64,000 nt of DNA from Auxenochlorella pyrenoidosa (lineage: Eukaryota; Chlorophyta; Trebouxiophyceae; Chlorellales; Chlorellaceae): positions 749,502 through 813,501 of the forward strand of contig KQ482057.1 of NCBI GenBank assembly GCA_001430745.1. Reading direction: 5' to 3'. Position numbers and translations under genes: made by a program. Positions 33,683-46,800 of this stretch are shown piece by piece (within the stretch, counting starts at the first letter, position 1; the number at the start of each line of letters is the position of its first letter). Below the pieces are notes generated by a model. It was not told the DNA's origin, did not search any database, and saw nothing but the letters and a program-made list of their open reading frames with translations.

Positions 33683-35066
33683 TCATGGAAAGAGCAGGGT
33701 GGAATTGAGAGCACAAATCTGTACGTCGACATCAGAAAGATGGTAAGAACAAGTTAGTAAAACAGGCTGCCAAAATGGGTGAACGGCTTGGGTAGCAATC
33801 AGGCGTGCTGGCAGTCCGCGCACCAGCACCACATGCAGTTGTTGCATCAGACCCGTGATTGCAACCTACAGAGAGGGCGGGTGCAGGAGCGTTGCTAGAT
33901 GGCCTCGAGGCTTGTCGCTCAATGCAGGCAGGCTGCAACATGACCATGTGCGCCCAGAACTGCCACACCACATTCTCCCCTCCCTTGGCGCGCAGTTTCG
34001 CGTGCGCACCTACCGTCCCTGTCTCAGAAGTGCCAGGTCTACTGGAAAGAGAGATTCCTGCGCGTCTCTGCACAGCACAGCATTTCAGCAGGGGTGGGAT
34101 GGGCGGCAGCAGGGCTTCAGGTGCCAGGAGGCAGGGGCGCGAGATATGAAGATCGCCCCACCGGTCATTAGGTGTCACACTGAGGGCCGATTGTGTGTGA
34201 TACCAACAGTGCTGCATTTAAGCAGCGCATGGTGGAACAGAGGGGTGCAACCATCTCACGTGACGGCTGGGGCGATGTAGGGTGGAGCAAAGTGCTCTTG
34301 TTGGCCCTGAACAACGGGCTGCGCAGCCAGCGGACAGCAGCCTGCAGTGCTGCCCATACTGGCGAAGCTGAAGTGGCTGGCGGGACTGCCAGCGCAGCTG
34401 ACACAGGTGTCACTGGCGAGGGTGGACCGCCATTTGGTTGTACCACAACTGCAAGAACAATTGAGGACCCAGCAAATGTGTGTTTTAACTGCATTAACCC
34501 CTCGTCAATGACACTAGGGCTACAACTGTCGCCGGCTCAGGCCATCCTTGCGCTGCTGCAATGTTCTACCCCAACCTCAGTGGTAAACCAGACGCCCCTT
34601 GCACTGCGCTTACCGTGGACATGCAGAGTTGTGCTATCCTCCTCCTCCTCCTCCTTCACCATCTCCTCTCCCTCCTCCTCCTCCTGATCCATGCCATGAT
34701 TTTGATGCAGTGGCAGCCCCCGCCGCTTTTTGCGCAGCCGAGGCTGCTTATACCAGTTGCGCAGAATGATTCTCCTGCGTTGTGCTGGCCCAACCTGATC
34801 AGCATCAGCTGGCTCTGCTGCAGCGGCAGTTTGGGAGGGCGCAGCTGATCAGGATGCAGCTTTGTGTGACGCGTGGCCATTGAAGGATGACATGGCATTT
34901 GCTCTTGCCTGCGCCTGATAGGTTTGCAACACAAGAGCAATCCAGCTCACAGCTTGTGTTGCAACCTCGCTCTCAAGCCCCTCGAGTACCTAACCTGGAG
35001 AAGCAGATGGCCGATTGCTGCTGCCGCCGAGGGTTGAGGCCTGGCCCACCTCCGAGCCCTTGCGCC
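33683..35066 (-). CDS. Unrecognised protein with basic then acidic tract (5' end unresolved)
   Basis: Five exons whose phases all agree: 34995-35066, 34614-34844, 34260-34448, 34014-34057 and 33683-33865, giving about 240 residues to a TGA. The second exon has a strongly basic segment (RRRIILRNWYKQPRLRKKRR) followed by an acidic one (EEEGEEMVKEEEED), which suggests a nuclear protein. Later parts are Pro/Ala/Ser-rich (PPSPVTPVSAALAVPPAT), then WAALQAAVRWLRSPLFR and VAITGLMQQLHVVLVRGL. Codon use is less GC-rich than in neighbouring genes. No family is recognised. ATG 35133 is close upstream, but its exon does not splice in phase with the donor I can see. Confidence 0.45.
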
Positions 35067-35168
35067 CTGCACAGTGAACAAGCAATTAAAACATTGATCA
35101 GAACCCCCCAGGCTCCCATGCATCCTGACCCATTGCTTTCAGTTACTGAGATGAAACACTATGCACAC

Positions 35169-38100
35169 TTAACCATGGGCGTTACGGCATGCTGCCTCCG
35201 CGCCTGTTTCCTTGGGCTCTGCGTGCTGACCTTTGGCATCGGCCAACAGGCGCTGGACCTCTTGACGCCCTGGGCCCCAGCCAACAGTGCGGCTTGCCCT
35301 CTTCCCGGCGTAATCCCGGGAGAAAGGTTTAGCTCCGGCCGCTAGCAGCGCCGCGACAGTGTCTGGATTGGCTGCCATGGCCGCAGCATGGAGAGGTCGT
35401 TTGCCCCCAGCTTCCTTCTGGTTCACGCTGGCACCGTGCTTGACAAGGATTTCGATGACATCTGTGCTGGCATTCTGGGCCGCACAGAACAAGGGGCTGG
35501 GGTAAGTTGGGCCTGCACAGGGCAGAAGCAGCGAGGTGTGCAATCAAAATGGATGGAGAGAGAATGCCCAGTTCATTTCAGTGGCAAGCAGGCATGCATG
35601 CAGCCAAGCTATCTGAACTTGCGTTGCCCACTGTCCTGACACTTCTTGCATCCGTCCCTGGCCACCCGACTGCCCGCGCCGCCCCGCCCCCTGTCCCGCT
35701 CCAAGCTCCACCTGCCTGCTAGATCAACGTCGGCACCCCGTGTGAGCAGTGCCCACACCATGCTGGGCTTATTTTGGCTGATTGCGTGCATAAGTGGTGG
35801 CATCTTGGGCGGGATGTGCCCAAAAGCATCGAAGTCCAGGATGTCTAGCCGCTCACAAGCCGTCTCGAGTGCTTCTTCGTAGTCCGTGATGGGCGGGAAG
35901 TGGTTGACATCAGCGCCGGCGTTGATGAGCAAGGCGGCAATATCGACAAGACCAGCTGCCGCTGCCTGCTGCAAGGGCGTGAGACCCTGCTGCGAGGGCA
36001 GCTTAAAATCCATGCCGGCTGTCAGAAGCAGGTCCACTGCATCGGTATTTGCTGCATGGATGGCGTGGTGCATGGCAGATCTGCCCAGCGCATCCACGGC
36101 GCCCAGCTTAGGCTCAAACCTAAGCAGCATGGCCACAGCTGCCTTGCCAAGCTGGCCGGGCGCGGCCACCGCCCGCATCAGCGGCGTTTCGCCGTCTGCA
36201 TTATGTATGTCGATGCTGGCACCATTTGTTAGCAGCACCATGGCACAATCGAACAGGTGCCGGTACTTGAACTCATTCGTTTCACGCGCCCCAGCTGCGT
36301 AGGACAGATAGTTGATACAGGTGTGCAGAGCGGTGTTGCCACACTTGTCTGCAGCATGTACGGAGGGCATCGGGGATCAGAGCTGAAACAAGCTTTGGCG
36401 GCATGATGTTTCAGGGAAAATGGAGCGCACAATCCCACTGAAGAATGTGCACAGCAAAGCTCCCATAAACACAGCCCTCCCAGCCGGAGAGCCCGCCAGC
36501 TGGCCACCTGACCGGCGGCAAACTTGCCTTGGTAGTCTTTTCCTGCACCATTCGTGAGCAGAGTCTTGACAAGCGTTCCGCCCATGAGGATTGGGTTGCG
36601 TTTCAGACTAAGAGTGATGCAGGCCAGCCCCAGGGAGGTGTGTGCAGTTCCAGGAACATCAACAGCAGCACCTGCAGGTGGTAGATCCCCTCGTCTGAGT
36701 TCCAAATGCAGCCCAGCTGGGATCCTCAGGGTAAAGCAGTGCCATGAGGCCCAGATGACAGCATCTTGCAGAACAAGAGATCTGAACACTGCAAGGCAGC
36801 ATCCATGCAGGGTCCAGGCTAGCAGCACGTATCTTACTCACCGGCAGCCAGCAGGCTGTTCACAAAGGAGCCCCAGGAACGTTTGATTGCGAGCTGCAAC
36901 GCCGTAAGCCCATCGCCCGGGCTGATGGCGTTGATGCGGCTGTCCCCGTGCAGCGCTTTCCTCAGCAGACAATCAGCTGTCTGCTTCCTTTCCTTACTCC
37001 TCGGATCCAGTTTCGTGTCCAGTTTGACACCTAGCAGCAGCAAGAACAGGCTGCAAAGGTCAGATAGTGATATGGCGAGAAGGAAAACGAAAGGAAGAGA
37101 TGGCGCCTCTGTGTAGCATACAAGCAAGCCTTTCCTGACAGATGCAAGGTCAGGTGCGCCATGCTGTTGAGCACTGCCGTAAGACCACATATCCCCGTGT
37201 CCATACCTTCAAGGTGCAGTCTCCAGACATCGGCGCTGGTGCACGGCGCCTCGGAAGGCTGCTTGGGTGAGGGACCTGCAAGCCAGTGTGCAATGCCCAA
37301 CTCTTCAGCATGGACGCATAGGCTGTAGCGAATTAAACATGTGAGCTGAGAGTGAAGATGGGCATGCTGATGGGCATTCACACTTGAAGGTGCGCAGAGC
37401 AGGCAGGCAGGAATGCATGCACGCATGCATTAAGATGAGCGGCATGCGCTCATTTGCAGGTGAAGCCTCACCCATTGCAGCCAGCAGCGGGGTCCAGCCA
37501 TCCTTGCTCAGTGCCCAGGCATCGGCGCCGCGGCCTAGCAGCAGCTCCACCATGGCATGGTCAAGCTTGGCGGCAGCAACATGAAGCGCTGTGCAGCCCA
37601 TGCTGTCTCTGGCGTGGATGTCTGCGGATGCGCTGCCCTTTTTGCCCCTCAGCAGCTCCTTCACCACCTCCGTGTGCCCGCAGCAGGCTGCAATGTGCAG
37701 CGGGGTTGCGCCCTTGCCTGCGCCCTGACGAGAAGCAGCTAGAAAATATTTCTGAATCTTGAAGAACTCAGGATGCTCTTTATTGCCCGCCCAGCTGGTG
37801 CTGGCGCCGCGGCGCCGGTACCACTTCGCTGCGTATGCATTGCCGCCTGCTGCCGCCCTGAAGAGCCCAGGGGCCAGGAAGACCTCGTCCAGCCCTCGCC
37901 AGAAACCCTCACGGCCAAAATAGCCGCCGAACACCAGCAGGCATATCAGCAGCGCACAGGTAGCCAGCGCTGTGGCCCGCGAGGCTGACAGGAAGACCGT
38001 GGCTAGGACCGCTACGGCGGTTGTCAGGAAGGAGAGGAAGAAGAAGATGATAGCAGCTGCCATGGAGATGTTTGTGCGCCGCGCTATAGCTGCAGTTCCA

Positions 38101-38579
38101 CAGCAGATGATGCTGAGGATGACGAAGCAGAATACGAGCACGGAGCTGAGCTGCCAGCAGCGCTGCCAGGCAGGACACTGCCCAAGCTCCAGGCAGTAGC
38201 CAAAGGCTTCCGGCTCGTCGGCAGCGCTAGCAGTAACGACCGTTGGGGGGCTCAGAAAGACTTGCAGGATGGCACCACCAAGCACAGAGGCTGCGACGCA
38301 AAGGAACTCTGCATATTGCCCGTTGCCAGAGGCGGCTGGGGGCCCCGGCCTGCAGGGGGATGCAAGGGTGGGTTTGGCGCCATCGGCGGCTGGGAGCAGG
38401 GGTGTGCGGCGGCAGCAGCACTGAGAGTGACGGGCGGTGCAGCCAGCCGTAGGGTGCTCGCACTCTATGCTGCCCATCAGAGCGCAGAAACCGCAGAATT
38501 TGACGCTAGGCAACTGGCAGAGCTGTCCGGAGTTGTGCTTGCGCCCCACCCGTGCATGTCGCATCTGGCGCATCGGCAT
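35169..38579 (-). CDS. Ankyrin-repeat protein with N-terminal multi-pass membrane region
   Basis: ATG 38579 opens a Cys-rich N-terminus (FCGFCALMGSIECEH, HSQCCCRR), then about four hydrophobic helices: FLCVAASVLGGAILQVFL, SSVLVFCFVILSIICCG, AAAIIFFFLSFLTTAVAV and ALATCALLICLLVFGGYF. Ankyrin repeats follow: GATPLHIAACCGHTEVVKEL, GCTALHVAAAKLDHAMVELL, DGWTPLLAAM, GLTALQLAIKRSWGSFVNSL, GNTALHTCINYL, GETPLMRAVAAPG, GRSAMHHAIHAANTDAVDLL, GLTPLQQAAAAGLVDIAALL and GKRPLHAAAMAANPDTVAAL. Repeats run to near the C-terminus (ACRNAHG, stop 35169). Intron 36349-36527 is GC-AG. Ankyrin repeats bind proteins; the membrane part suggests an anchored scaffold. Channel function is not supported by any pore motif I can see. 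The first 100 residues may hide an intron near 38350. Confidence 0.8.
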
Positions 38580-38879
38580 GCAAACCTCACCCGCTACCGC
38601 CCTGTCGCGTCGCCATGTCCTCTAATTCAGCATATAATGCTAGAGGTGCCGCTGCAGGGGGCACCCCAGTGCGTGCAGGCTCGCGAACAAAGCCAATCGG
38701 TGTCGCAAGCGACTAATTTTTGTTGTATACCTAAGCGAAAGGTAGAAGGGACTGATGGCGCCGCGTGCAGGAGAACGTACTGGTTTCATGCTGGCTGCTG
38801 ACTTGTGCTGCATCGCGGCCTGCCGAGTGCTGCCCCAGTCCACTTGCACATGTTCTAGGTGGTCACCTGTCAATCCTTG

Positions 38880-38884
38880 TTACA
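38880..38884 (-). promoter_or_regulatory. TGTAA poly(A) signal after the CCAR1-like gene
   Basis: TGTAA on the minus strand about 50 nt past the stop at 38933. Confidence 0.5.
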
Positions 38885-38932
38885 TGGGGGTCACAAGACC
38901 ATGGTGTGGCAACGCCACATCCACAGCATAGC

Positions 38933-41900
38933 TTACAACTCCTGCTCCGCTGCAGCTGCCTCCTCCTTGGCAGCGCCGCTGCTTCCTAGCGCCGCCGCTG
39001 CCTCGCCAACTTGCTTCACCAGTTCTTGCAGGGTGAGCTCCGCGGCCTGCAGCGCCACGCGTGCCCTGCAGGGTTTGGAAGGGGGGTGTTGGGGGGGTAA
39101 AGCTTGGGTGGCACACACGTGTTGCAACAAGGCCAGCAGTCTGTGGCAGCGCTTGCAGACTGCAGCTGTCGAAGTCAAGCCAAGTCATGCACCTGGGCCT
39201 TCAATGCAATGAAATGTGCCCTGCAAGTGATCATTAAGGACTTTGCGGCCTGCCCATCGCGGCTGGCTGATCCGAAACCTGCACAGACGAGCCTCACACG
39301 TTCAAGCCACGCAAACGCACAGAGGCGTCCGCTCGCGCTCGCCCAAGTGCATGCCCTCAGCTCAGACATAGTGGGAGGGGATGACAAGAAGGAGAGGAGG
39401 CGAGGGGGCTGGACACTCACTTGGAGGCCTCCAGGGCGCCTTGGGAGCGAGTGGAGGCCAGCTGCTCCAGCTGCTGCCGGGTCTGCGCCAGCTCAACCAC
39501 CGCGCGCTCATGCAGCTCCTGAGCCTTCTGCCTGTCGGCCACGGCTGCAACAAGACAGGAAAGCCGGTTTGCTGGGAAGGCTGGTGGACAGGGCATGAAG
39601 ACGAGCCGGGTGCAGCCTGCGCATACCGCTCGCCTCTTGTCCACCAAGAGATGGGCCTGGCGGATGAAGCAGAGCAGCAAACACAGCATACGTAAGGCAG
39701 GCACGGCCGGCGCTCATGCCTGTTGGGATCTCAAGACGTGTGCAGCGGCTGCAACCCACCTGCCGCCTTCTCGTTCTCGGCCGTTCTCTGCGCGTCCTCA
39801 GCCGCCCGGCGTGCCTCCTCCAGCACCGCCTGCACAATGGGAGGAGCAGCTCGTTGTGAGTCGAAGAGGAGAAGAGCAGCAATGGCACGACATTTGTGTT
39901 GCAGGAGTCCAAACCTTGCTGGCTGCCTCAGCATGCCACGGGAGGCTCGGCTTGGTCAGCACAGCACGGGCGGCCCGCTCACCAGCCGCTGCTGCAGCAG
40001 CAGCACATTCACTGTCACGCCGTTGACAACCACAATGCCGCTGTCGCTGGCTACCGCGCCGCCACCAGCCGGGGCAGCGCTTGCAGGAGCGGGCGGTGTG
40101 GCAGGCGGGATGGCCAGCCCAGCATGCTCCAAGTAGCTGCAGAAGGAGCCGCCAGGCAGGCAGGCGGGAGTGCACAGGGGCAGCAGGGTCAGAATTACAG
40201 GCAGGCGCACACAGGCTCTGTGGAGCCCGGTGCCCGATCTGCTGCCCCGCGCTAATGGCGCCGCCTGCAGGCATGTATGTGTGCCAGCACGGCACGTTTC
40301 GCAGCAAGGTTGTGTGCCTGGGTGCTCCTGGGTGCAGCAGTGGCTTGGAGAGGGGGAGCAGAGCGGCAGGGGAGGATCCAGGGGTTCCAGGGATTCGGTG
40401 CCAACGGCGCGGCCTGCAGGAGAGCGTTACTGGGGGGTAAAGGACACCTGAACTTTCCGCGCTTGGTCACAGCATCCACCAGGGATTGGATCGCCTTCCC
40501 TGCACCGCATCCGAGGGGCACGCCGCAGAGCACATCAGAGCGCGGCAGTTGCTGGGGCCGTTGCTCACAAGAGCCCGGAAGTGTCACCGAGCCGCGACGG
40601 CGCCACCAGCCATGCCACCAACGCGGGCGCGTGAGCAGACGCAGAGGGCCCCAACCGGAAGAGCACAGCTCCACAGAAGCAGATACAGGCAGCGCATGTC
40701 AGGAGGCCGGAGAGCGAGGAGTAGGCAGCACATGGCAGAGCACCAGCAGGCCGCGGCGCTCACTCGACATGCTGTCGCACACCATGTAGCCAATCTCCTC
40801 CAGGTCCTCGTCAGCCAGGTACCCCGCCAGCTCCCGGTCAAAGAAGCGGCATGCGGTCAGCAGGCACTCCGCCTTGCCGGCGGGGAGGCCTGCCCCTGCT
40901 GCGGGGCCATCTGCATGTTGGGTGGAGCGGTGAAGCGCTAGCATCAGGGCTTCGTCAGCGGGCTCTCCACCTTGCTGGCAGGAGGACCTGCGGCCACTGC
41001 CGGGCGGCATCCTGTGGAGCCAAGCGGCGAGGCAAGGCACGCGTGCGCGTACAGGGCAGCACGGCTGGGTGGAGTGGCGGCGAGCGGTGAATGCAACACA
41101 AGCTAGCGCCGCCCCTGCTGCCCCAGCTGCTGCCGCCCCTCTGGCTGTTCCAAGCACCAGTTCTGCGCCCCAGCCCGACCACCCTGCAGGGCTCACCTGC
41201 AGCAGCCTCGGTCTTTTGCCGCTTGCCGCCGCCCTGCTCTGCCTCCTTGGCATCGGCCATGGCTGCGCCCTCTCCCGCCGCGCCGGCCGCCGCTGGCGTT
41301 GCATCCCCCGCGGCAGGCGGCTCGGCCGACATGTCTCGCTCCCGCTTCTTGCCGGCGCTGCCCGGCGCTGCCCTGTCCTTGTCGCCGTCGTCTTTGGATG
41401 CCTTGGATGCGGCGCGCCGCAGGGCGGGCTCGAGGGCGGCCAGCGCGCGCATCAGGGCGCGGCCAAACCGCTGCTGCAGCATCTCCTGGAACATCTCGGC
41501 GAAGAGGGACACCTCGAAGGCGTGCTCCCTGCAGCAGAAGCAGCAGAGGGGGGCAGGAGGTGAGATGGTCGTACGACGGCAGCATGGCCTGGCCTGGCAG
41601 TGCCAGCAATCCGGAGTGCCACGCCGGGCGCGCCCTGCGCTGGCGAACGAAGCGAGAGCGGGCTCAAAATCCCGCCCTCACCCATAGTCTTCGTCGTCGT
41701 AGTCGAGCAGCGTCTCAAGGGTGGGCGCACTCAGCAGCGAGCGGCCCTTCTTGTCCACAGCCGCGCCGGCCGCCTGGATACCAGGGGCAGGCGTGGGCGG
41801 GCCGGGTTGGGCCACAGGCGAGAGCAGGGGGGAGCCCCCACGCAGTCACCACACGCCTCGCAGCACGTGCAGCCATGCAGGAAGGACAAGCAGGTCGTAA

Positions 41901-43790
41901 CAACATGCATGCGCGGCGCGGTGACAGCAGCATCCGCAGCGCCGCGCCAGCTCAAGCAGCGCACAGGCTTGCAGGTGTGGTGCGGGCGGCCTCACGTGCA
42001 GCGTGATGCGCTTAGTGGGCGGCGGGTCGAGCAGCAGCTTCTCGGCGGCGCGGGAAGCTGCCCGGGCCTCGCGGTACTGCTTGTCCTTGTCCCGCACCTG
42101 CATGCACCCCCCCCCAGGGTGCCAGGTGGCTGGCAAGCTCAGGCGCAGGAGAAAAGAACGACATTACATAAAGGCAGGAGCCCCCCCCCCCCCGCCGGGG
42201 CCCCCCCGGGCCGTCACCACATGAACAAAGGGGCAGTCTTCCGTTGCTGGCATCGAGCATCTGCAGGCCCTGCCGACCGCCGGCACAGCCCACCTTCTCG
42301 TTCGCAGCCTCCAGCGCTGCCTTGGCCTCCTCCGATGCCCGGAAATCTGCATCCTCTGCCGCCCGCTTGGTCTTGTACTCAGACACCCACTCCTGCCAAG
42401 TCGTGTGTGGATGGGTGGGGGATAAGGATTAGAAGGGACTGGGTGGCACACGGGTACGCAGCAANNNNNNNNNNNNNNNNNNNNNNNNNNNNNNNNNNNN
42501 NNNNNNNNNNNNNNNNNNNNNNNNNNNNNNNNNNNNNNNNNNNNNNNNNNNNNNNNNNNNNNNNNNNNNNNNNNNNNNNNNNNNNNNNNNNNNNNNNNNN
42601 NNNNNNNNNNNNNNNNNNNNNNNNNNNNNNNNNNNNNNNNNNNNNNNNNNNNNNNNNNNNNNNNNNNNNNNNNNNNNNNNNNNNNNNNNNNNNNNNNNNN
42701 NNNNNNNNNNNNNNNNNNNNNNNNNNNNNNNNNNNNNNNNNNNNNNNNNNNNNNNNNNNNNNNNNNNNNNNNNNNNNNNNNNNNNNNNNNNNNNNNNNNN
42801 NNNNNNNNNNNNNNNNNNNNNNNNNNNNNNNNNNNNNNNNNNNNNNNNNNNNNNNNNNNNNNNNNNNNNNNNNNNNNNNNNNNNNNNNNNNNNNNNNNNN
42901 NNNNNNNNNNNNNNNNNNNNNNNNNNNNNNNNNNNNNNNNNNNNNNNNNNNNNNNNNNNNNNNNNNNNNNNNNNNNNNNNNNNNNNNNNNNNNNNNNNNN
43001 NNNNNNNNNNNNNNNNNNNNNNNNNNNNNNNNNNNNNNNNNNNNNNNNNNNNNNNNNNNNNNNNNNNNNNNNNNNNNNNNNNNNNNNNNNNNNNNNNNNN
43101 NNNNNNNNNNNNNNNNNNNNNNNNNNNNNNNNNNNNNNNNNNNNNNNNNNNNNNNNNNNNNNNNNNNNNNNNNNNNNNNNNNNNNNNNNNNNNNNNNNNN
43201 NNNNNNNNNNNNNNNNNNNNNNNNNNNNNNNCTCCCACCTGCAGCCGCTCCACCAGCTCCTTCTTCCCCTTGAGCGGGTTCCACTTGGTGTCCAGGCCCC
43301 GCCGCGCCAGCTCCTCCTGCAGCTGGTTGAGGGGCCAGCCAGCTGAGTATGGCGTCCGTTGGCCTTGGCCGGCGGACGGACAGCTGTTATGCTGCAGAAG
43401 ACGACAGCTGAGCAGGACGGGGCTGTGCTGCACAGCTGGCTGCGGCAAGCAGGGCGCGGCTCCCTCCTCGCCTGCAGCTGCTGCACATTCATGTTGGGCG
43501 GGTCCAGCCCGTCGGAGCCCAGCCCGTCGGCGTTCTTCGACCCCGCCGCCTTCTCCGCCGCCTCCTTGGCGGCTGCCTCGGCTGCCTTGAGCGCCGCCTC
43601 GGCCTCTGCCAGCTCTGCCTTGGCTCGATCCTCCTCGCTGGCAGCGGCGCGCGCTTTCTGCAGCATGGGGGTACCAGGCAAGCAAGCAGTCACTGCCCCA
43701 CACAGCGCCTCCTCCCTGTGCAAGGCGGCCTGACCCCTGGCGTGACGGCCAGGGAGGGCTGATACACCGGCATCATCCTGGGCCAGCAGA

Positions 43791-43822
<32 letters not shown>

Positions 43823-46800
43823 GTCGGGCACCTTTCTCTACCAGACCCCCACCGCAGCGGGACTCCTGCCGCACACACTGCCCGCCGCCCACCTGCAGCT
43901 GCGCCTCGGCCTCGGGGTCGCGGCTGGCCAGGCTCCAGGCATCCACCAGGAAGACCCGGGCGTGCTCGGCGCGCGCCGGCTGGCCCTTGCCCTCGGGTCG
44001 GTGGTAGACAAACTCGCAAAAGGGGGCCCACTGCGGTGGCAGCGGTGCGATTGAACGTCCGACAGGAGGGATTTAGAAGCAGGGACAACGGCTGCGAGCA
44101 ACATCCGGGCCGCTGCCGGGTGCACCCACAGAAGCGGGCTGAGGATGGGCAGCAGCCCGGCGAGGTGGGGTGTCCACCAGATTGCCAGGCACGGCAGCAG
44201 GGGGCTGCCAGCAGCGGGTGCAACCCTCCAGACGGTGGCAGCCCGGGCCCCTGCAAGCCCCATGCTGCTGTGCATGCCGCCTGTGTGCACCCCAGCAGTT
44301 CGATCCCGGCTGCTACAGCATGCAGAGCAGGCCCGCTGCATTGTGCTGCGGTTGGCGGTGGCGCCGCCCTAGGGCCCCGCCCACCTGCATGCACTCCGAC
44401 AGGTCCACCCCTGTAGCGGCCTTGAAGTGCCGCGTGGCGGTGCGGGTGAGGGCGGCGGGGTCCTTCTCGGGGTGCCCCCCATCCTGCGGGTCCCAGGCGC
44501 CGCCCAGCAGGCCGTACTCACGCTTGTCTGCAGCGGGGGCAGGTGCGCAGGAGCACGGCGGTGGGCAATCGGGTGCCAACAGCACTGCCGGGAAGGGCAT
44601 GTGCTGACAAGCGCGTGGTGAGAGCAGGCGCGCGGCGGGAGCAGGCGCAAGCAGCGCAGCTGATCCAGGGGCGCGCGACTTGCCCCTCGCGGCCAAAGGC
44701 GCAGGGGGCATGCTCAGGGTGGCATGCGGCGTGTTTAAGACATAGCGGCCAGGTGCATGCAGGTGGGACATGCGAGGGAAGGGCGCGCCGGCATGCCGGC
44801 CCACCATGCTTGAGCAGCACCATGCTGATCTTCTTTGCGGGGCTGTGCCACAGCTTGCCCTCCTTCTCCCCCGCCTGCAGGGAGGAGGCCAGAGGTTCAA
44901 GGTGCACAGGTCAGGCCGTCGGCATGCAGGACAGCAGCGGCAACGGCAGCAGCATCCTGGGGGGGCTGAGGGCTGCCGTGCTGATGTGCACCATCCACAG
45001 CGCCGCCACTGCTTTCAAAGGGTGATACGGCTGGAGGCACCAGGGTCAAGGACAATGCATCCCAGATGAACATGGTTTTCCTCCGCCCTCCCCCGGCCCG
45101 TCCCTGCCCCCACCTCTAGCTGCGCGGGGTTCACCCCCCCGACCAGCACCACTCGCGCAGACCAGCAGCGTCCAGAGGCCACATCCTCCTCACTGAGGGC
45201 CGGGCTGGCGCCGGCGGCAGGTGCAGGGGAGGCCGGCTCCTTGCCGCCCTCCTTGACGCCTTCCTTGGATCCCTCTTTAAAGTCAAAGCTGCAGCCGGGC
45301 AGGGAGGCAAGGAGGCAAATGTGAGCGTCTGTCAGCAGCCTGATGGCCTCGCAGTCCAGGCGGGAACGGAGTCGGGTCAGCAGATGGCAGGCTGAGGCTC
45401 AGGCTGTGCCGAGAGTCGGCAACCCCAGCCATGGATTTCACTGTGGTCCCCAACCAACAAATCGAGGGAGCCCCACACCTGATGGGCCGGTCAATTGGGT
45501 ACGGGCTGCACTCAGGCAGGGACTGCTGCCAGGTGGGGCGGACCTGCAGTGGCAGGCGCGGGGGCACGCCAGTCAGGCAGAGGCACGTGCACCCAGGGGT
45601 CGCAGCGCGTCCAGAGGGCCAAACACTGGCCACAGCAAAACAAGCCCACAAATGCAAGCTTTGTGAGCTCCTGTGGGCTTCTCTACTGCGTGGACACTCG
45701 GGCAGAGGCGCGCGCCGCACCTTGACAAAGTCGGAGGGCAGGTACAGGTCCTTGTGCCGCTTGCTGACCGCCGCCACCGCGCGGTCGCCCTCAAAGGTGG
45801 GGAACTGCGGCGGCTTGCACGAGTAGCGGCGCCCGGGGGACCTGCGCACCAAGGGGGGAGGGGGCGGCGGTGTGGAACACTGCTCGCTGGAGATATGGGT
45901 GCGCATGTGGGCACAGGAAGGGCGGGCACGGCCACGAGGAGGTTTGCGGAGATGCAGGAGGCTGGGCAGCTGGGGGCAGGGCAGAGACAGGGAGTAGGCC
46001 GCAGGCCTGCACAAGCTTGGCATAGGGTCTGAACGCTGGCACACGCGCTGCCAAGACCCTCCCTCCCCTTCCGCACTCTCCTTCCATCCAGGCGAATGCC
46101 CATCCCTTAAGAGGCAGTGGCCGCTGCAGGCCCAGCCGCAGGCCGGGCGCAGCCCACATGCACGCACAGGAAGCAAAGGCGGGTGCCCAAGGGGCGCACC
46201 TGCTGCGGCTGCGGCTGCGCGAGCGCCGGCGGTCGCGCTCCCGGTGGTCGCGGTGGTCGCGCCGCTCGTGGCTGCGCGACGCTAGCTGCGCGCGCCGCGC
46301 CTCCCGGGCCGCTCGCTCCTCCTCCTCAGCCTGCCCCGTGTGAGGAGGGGGAGGAGGGGATGTCAACAAGGCAAGGGGTGCTGTGGACTTGCTAGGTAGG
46401 ACGCGGCCTCTGTTGCGCACCTCAAGCACTGCGTGGGTCGGGGAGCACTAGGTGCAGCTGCCCCGCCCAGCCTGCTGCAGATCAACCCACAGAGGACCAG
46501 CAACCAACCGTACAGCCACCCCACATGCAGGGCTCACCTTTTCGTGGTCAAAGCCCAAACCGGTGCCCTGCTTGAGAGAGATGGCCTCGATGGGTGCAGA
46601 GATGCCCTGCTGGTTGCGCCCCAGTCCCGTGCCTGCAAGGGGGGCAGGAGGCAGGAACGGCGTGCGGGACGCAGCTTGCACCAGACGTATCGGCAAAGCC
46701 ATCTCCTGGGTGCCTGTGGCCTGCTGGCTGCACCCTGGGCCCGTGCTTGGGGTGGTGAGCTCAGAGTTGGGCAGCAGGGACGTGCCCACGCATGCCATCG

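Noticed and set aside
34845..34994. In-frame TGA between two coding-looking stretches, considered as a selenocysteine or readthrough codon
   Set aside because: An intron from 34994 to 34845 removes it and restores phase on both sides.
41600..43273. Very long plus-strand frame across the N gap
   Set aside because: It is long only because N codons do not stop translation; it opposes CCAR1-like exons.
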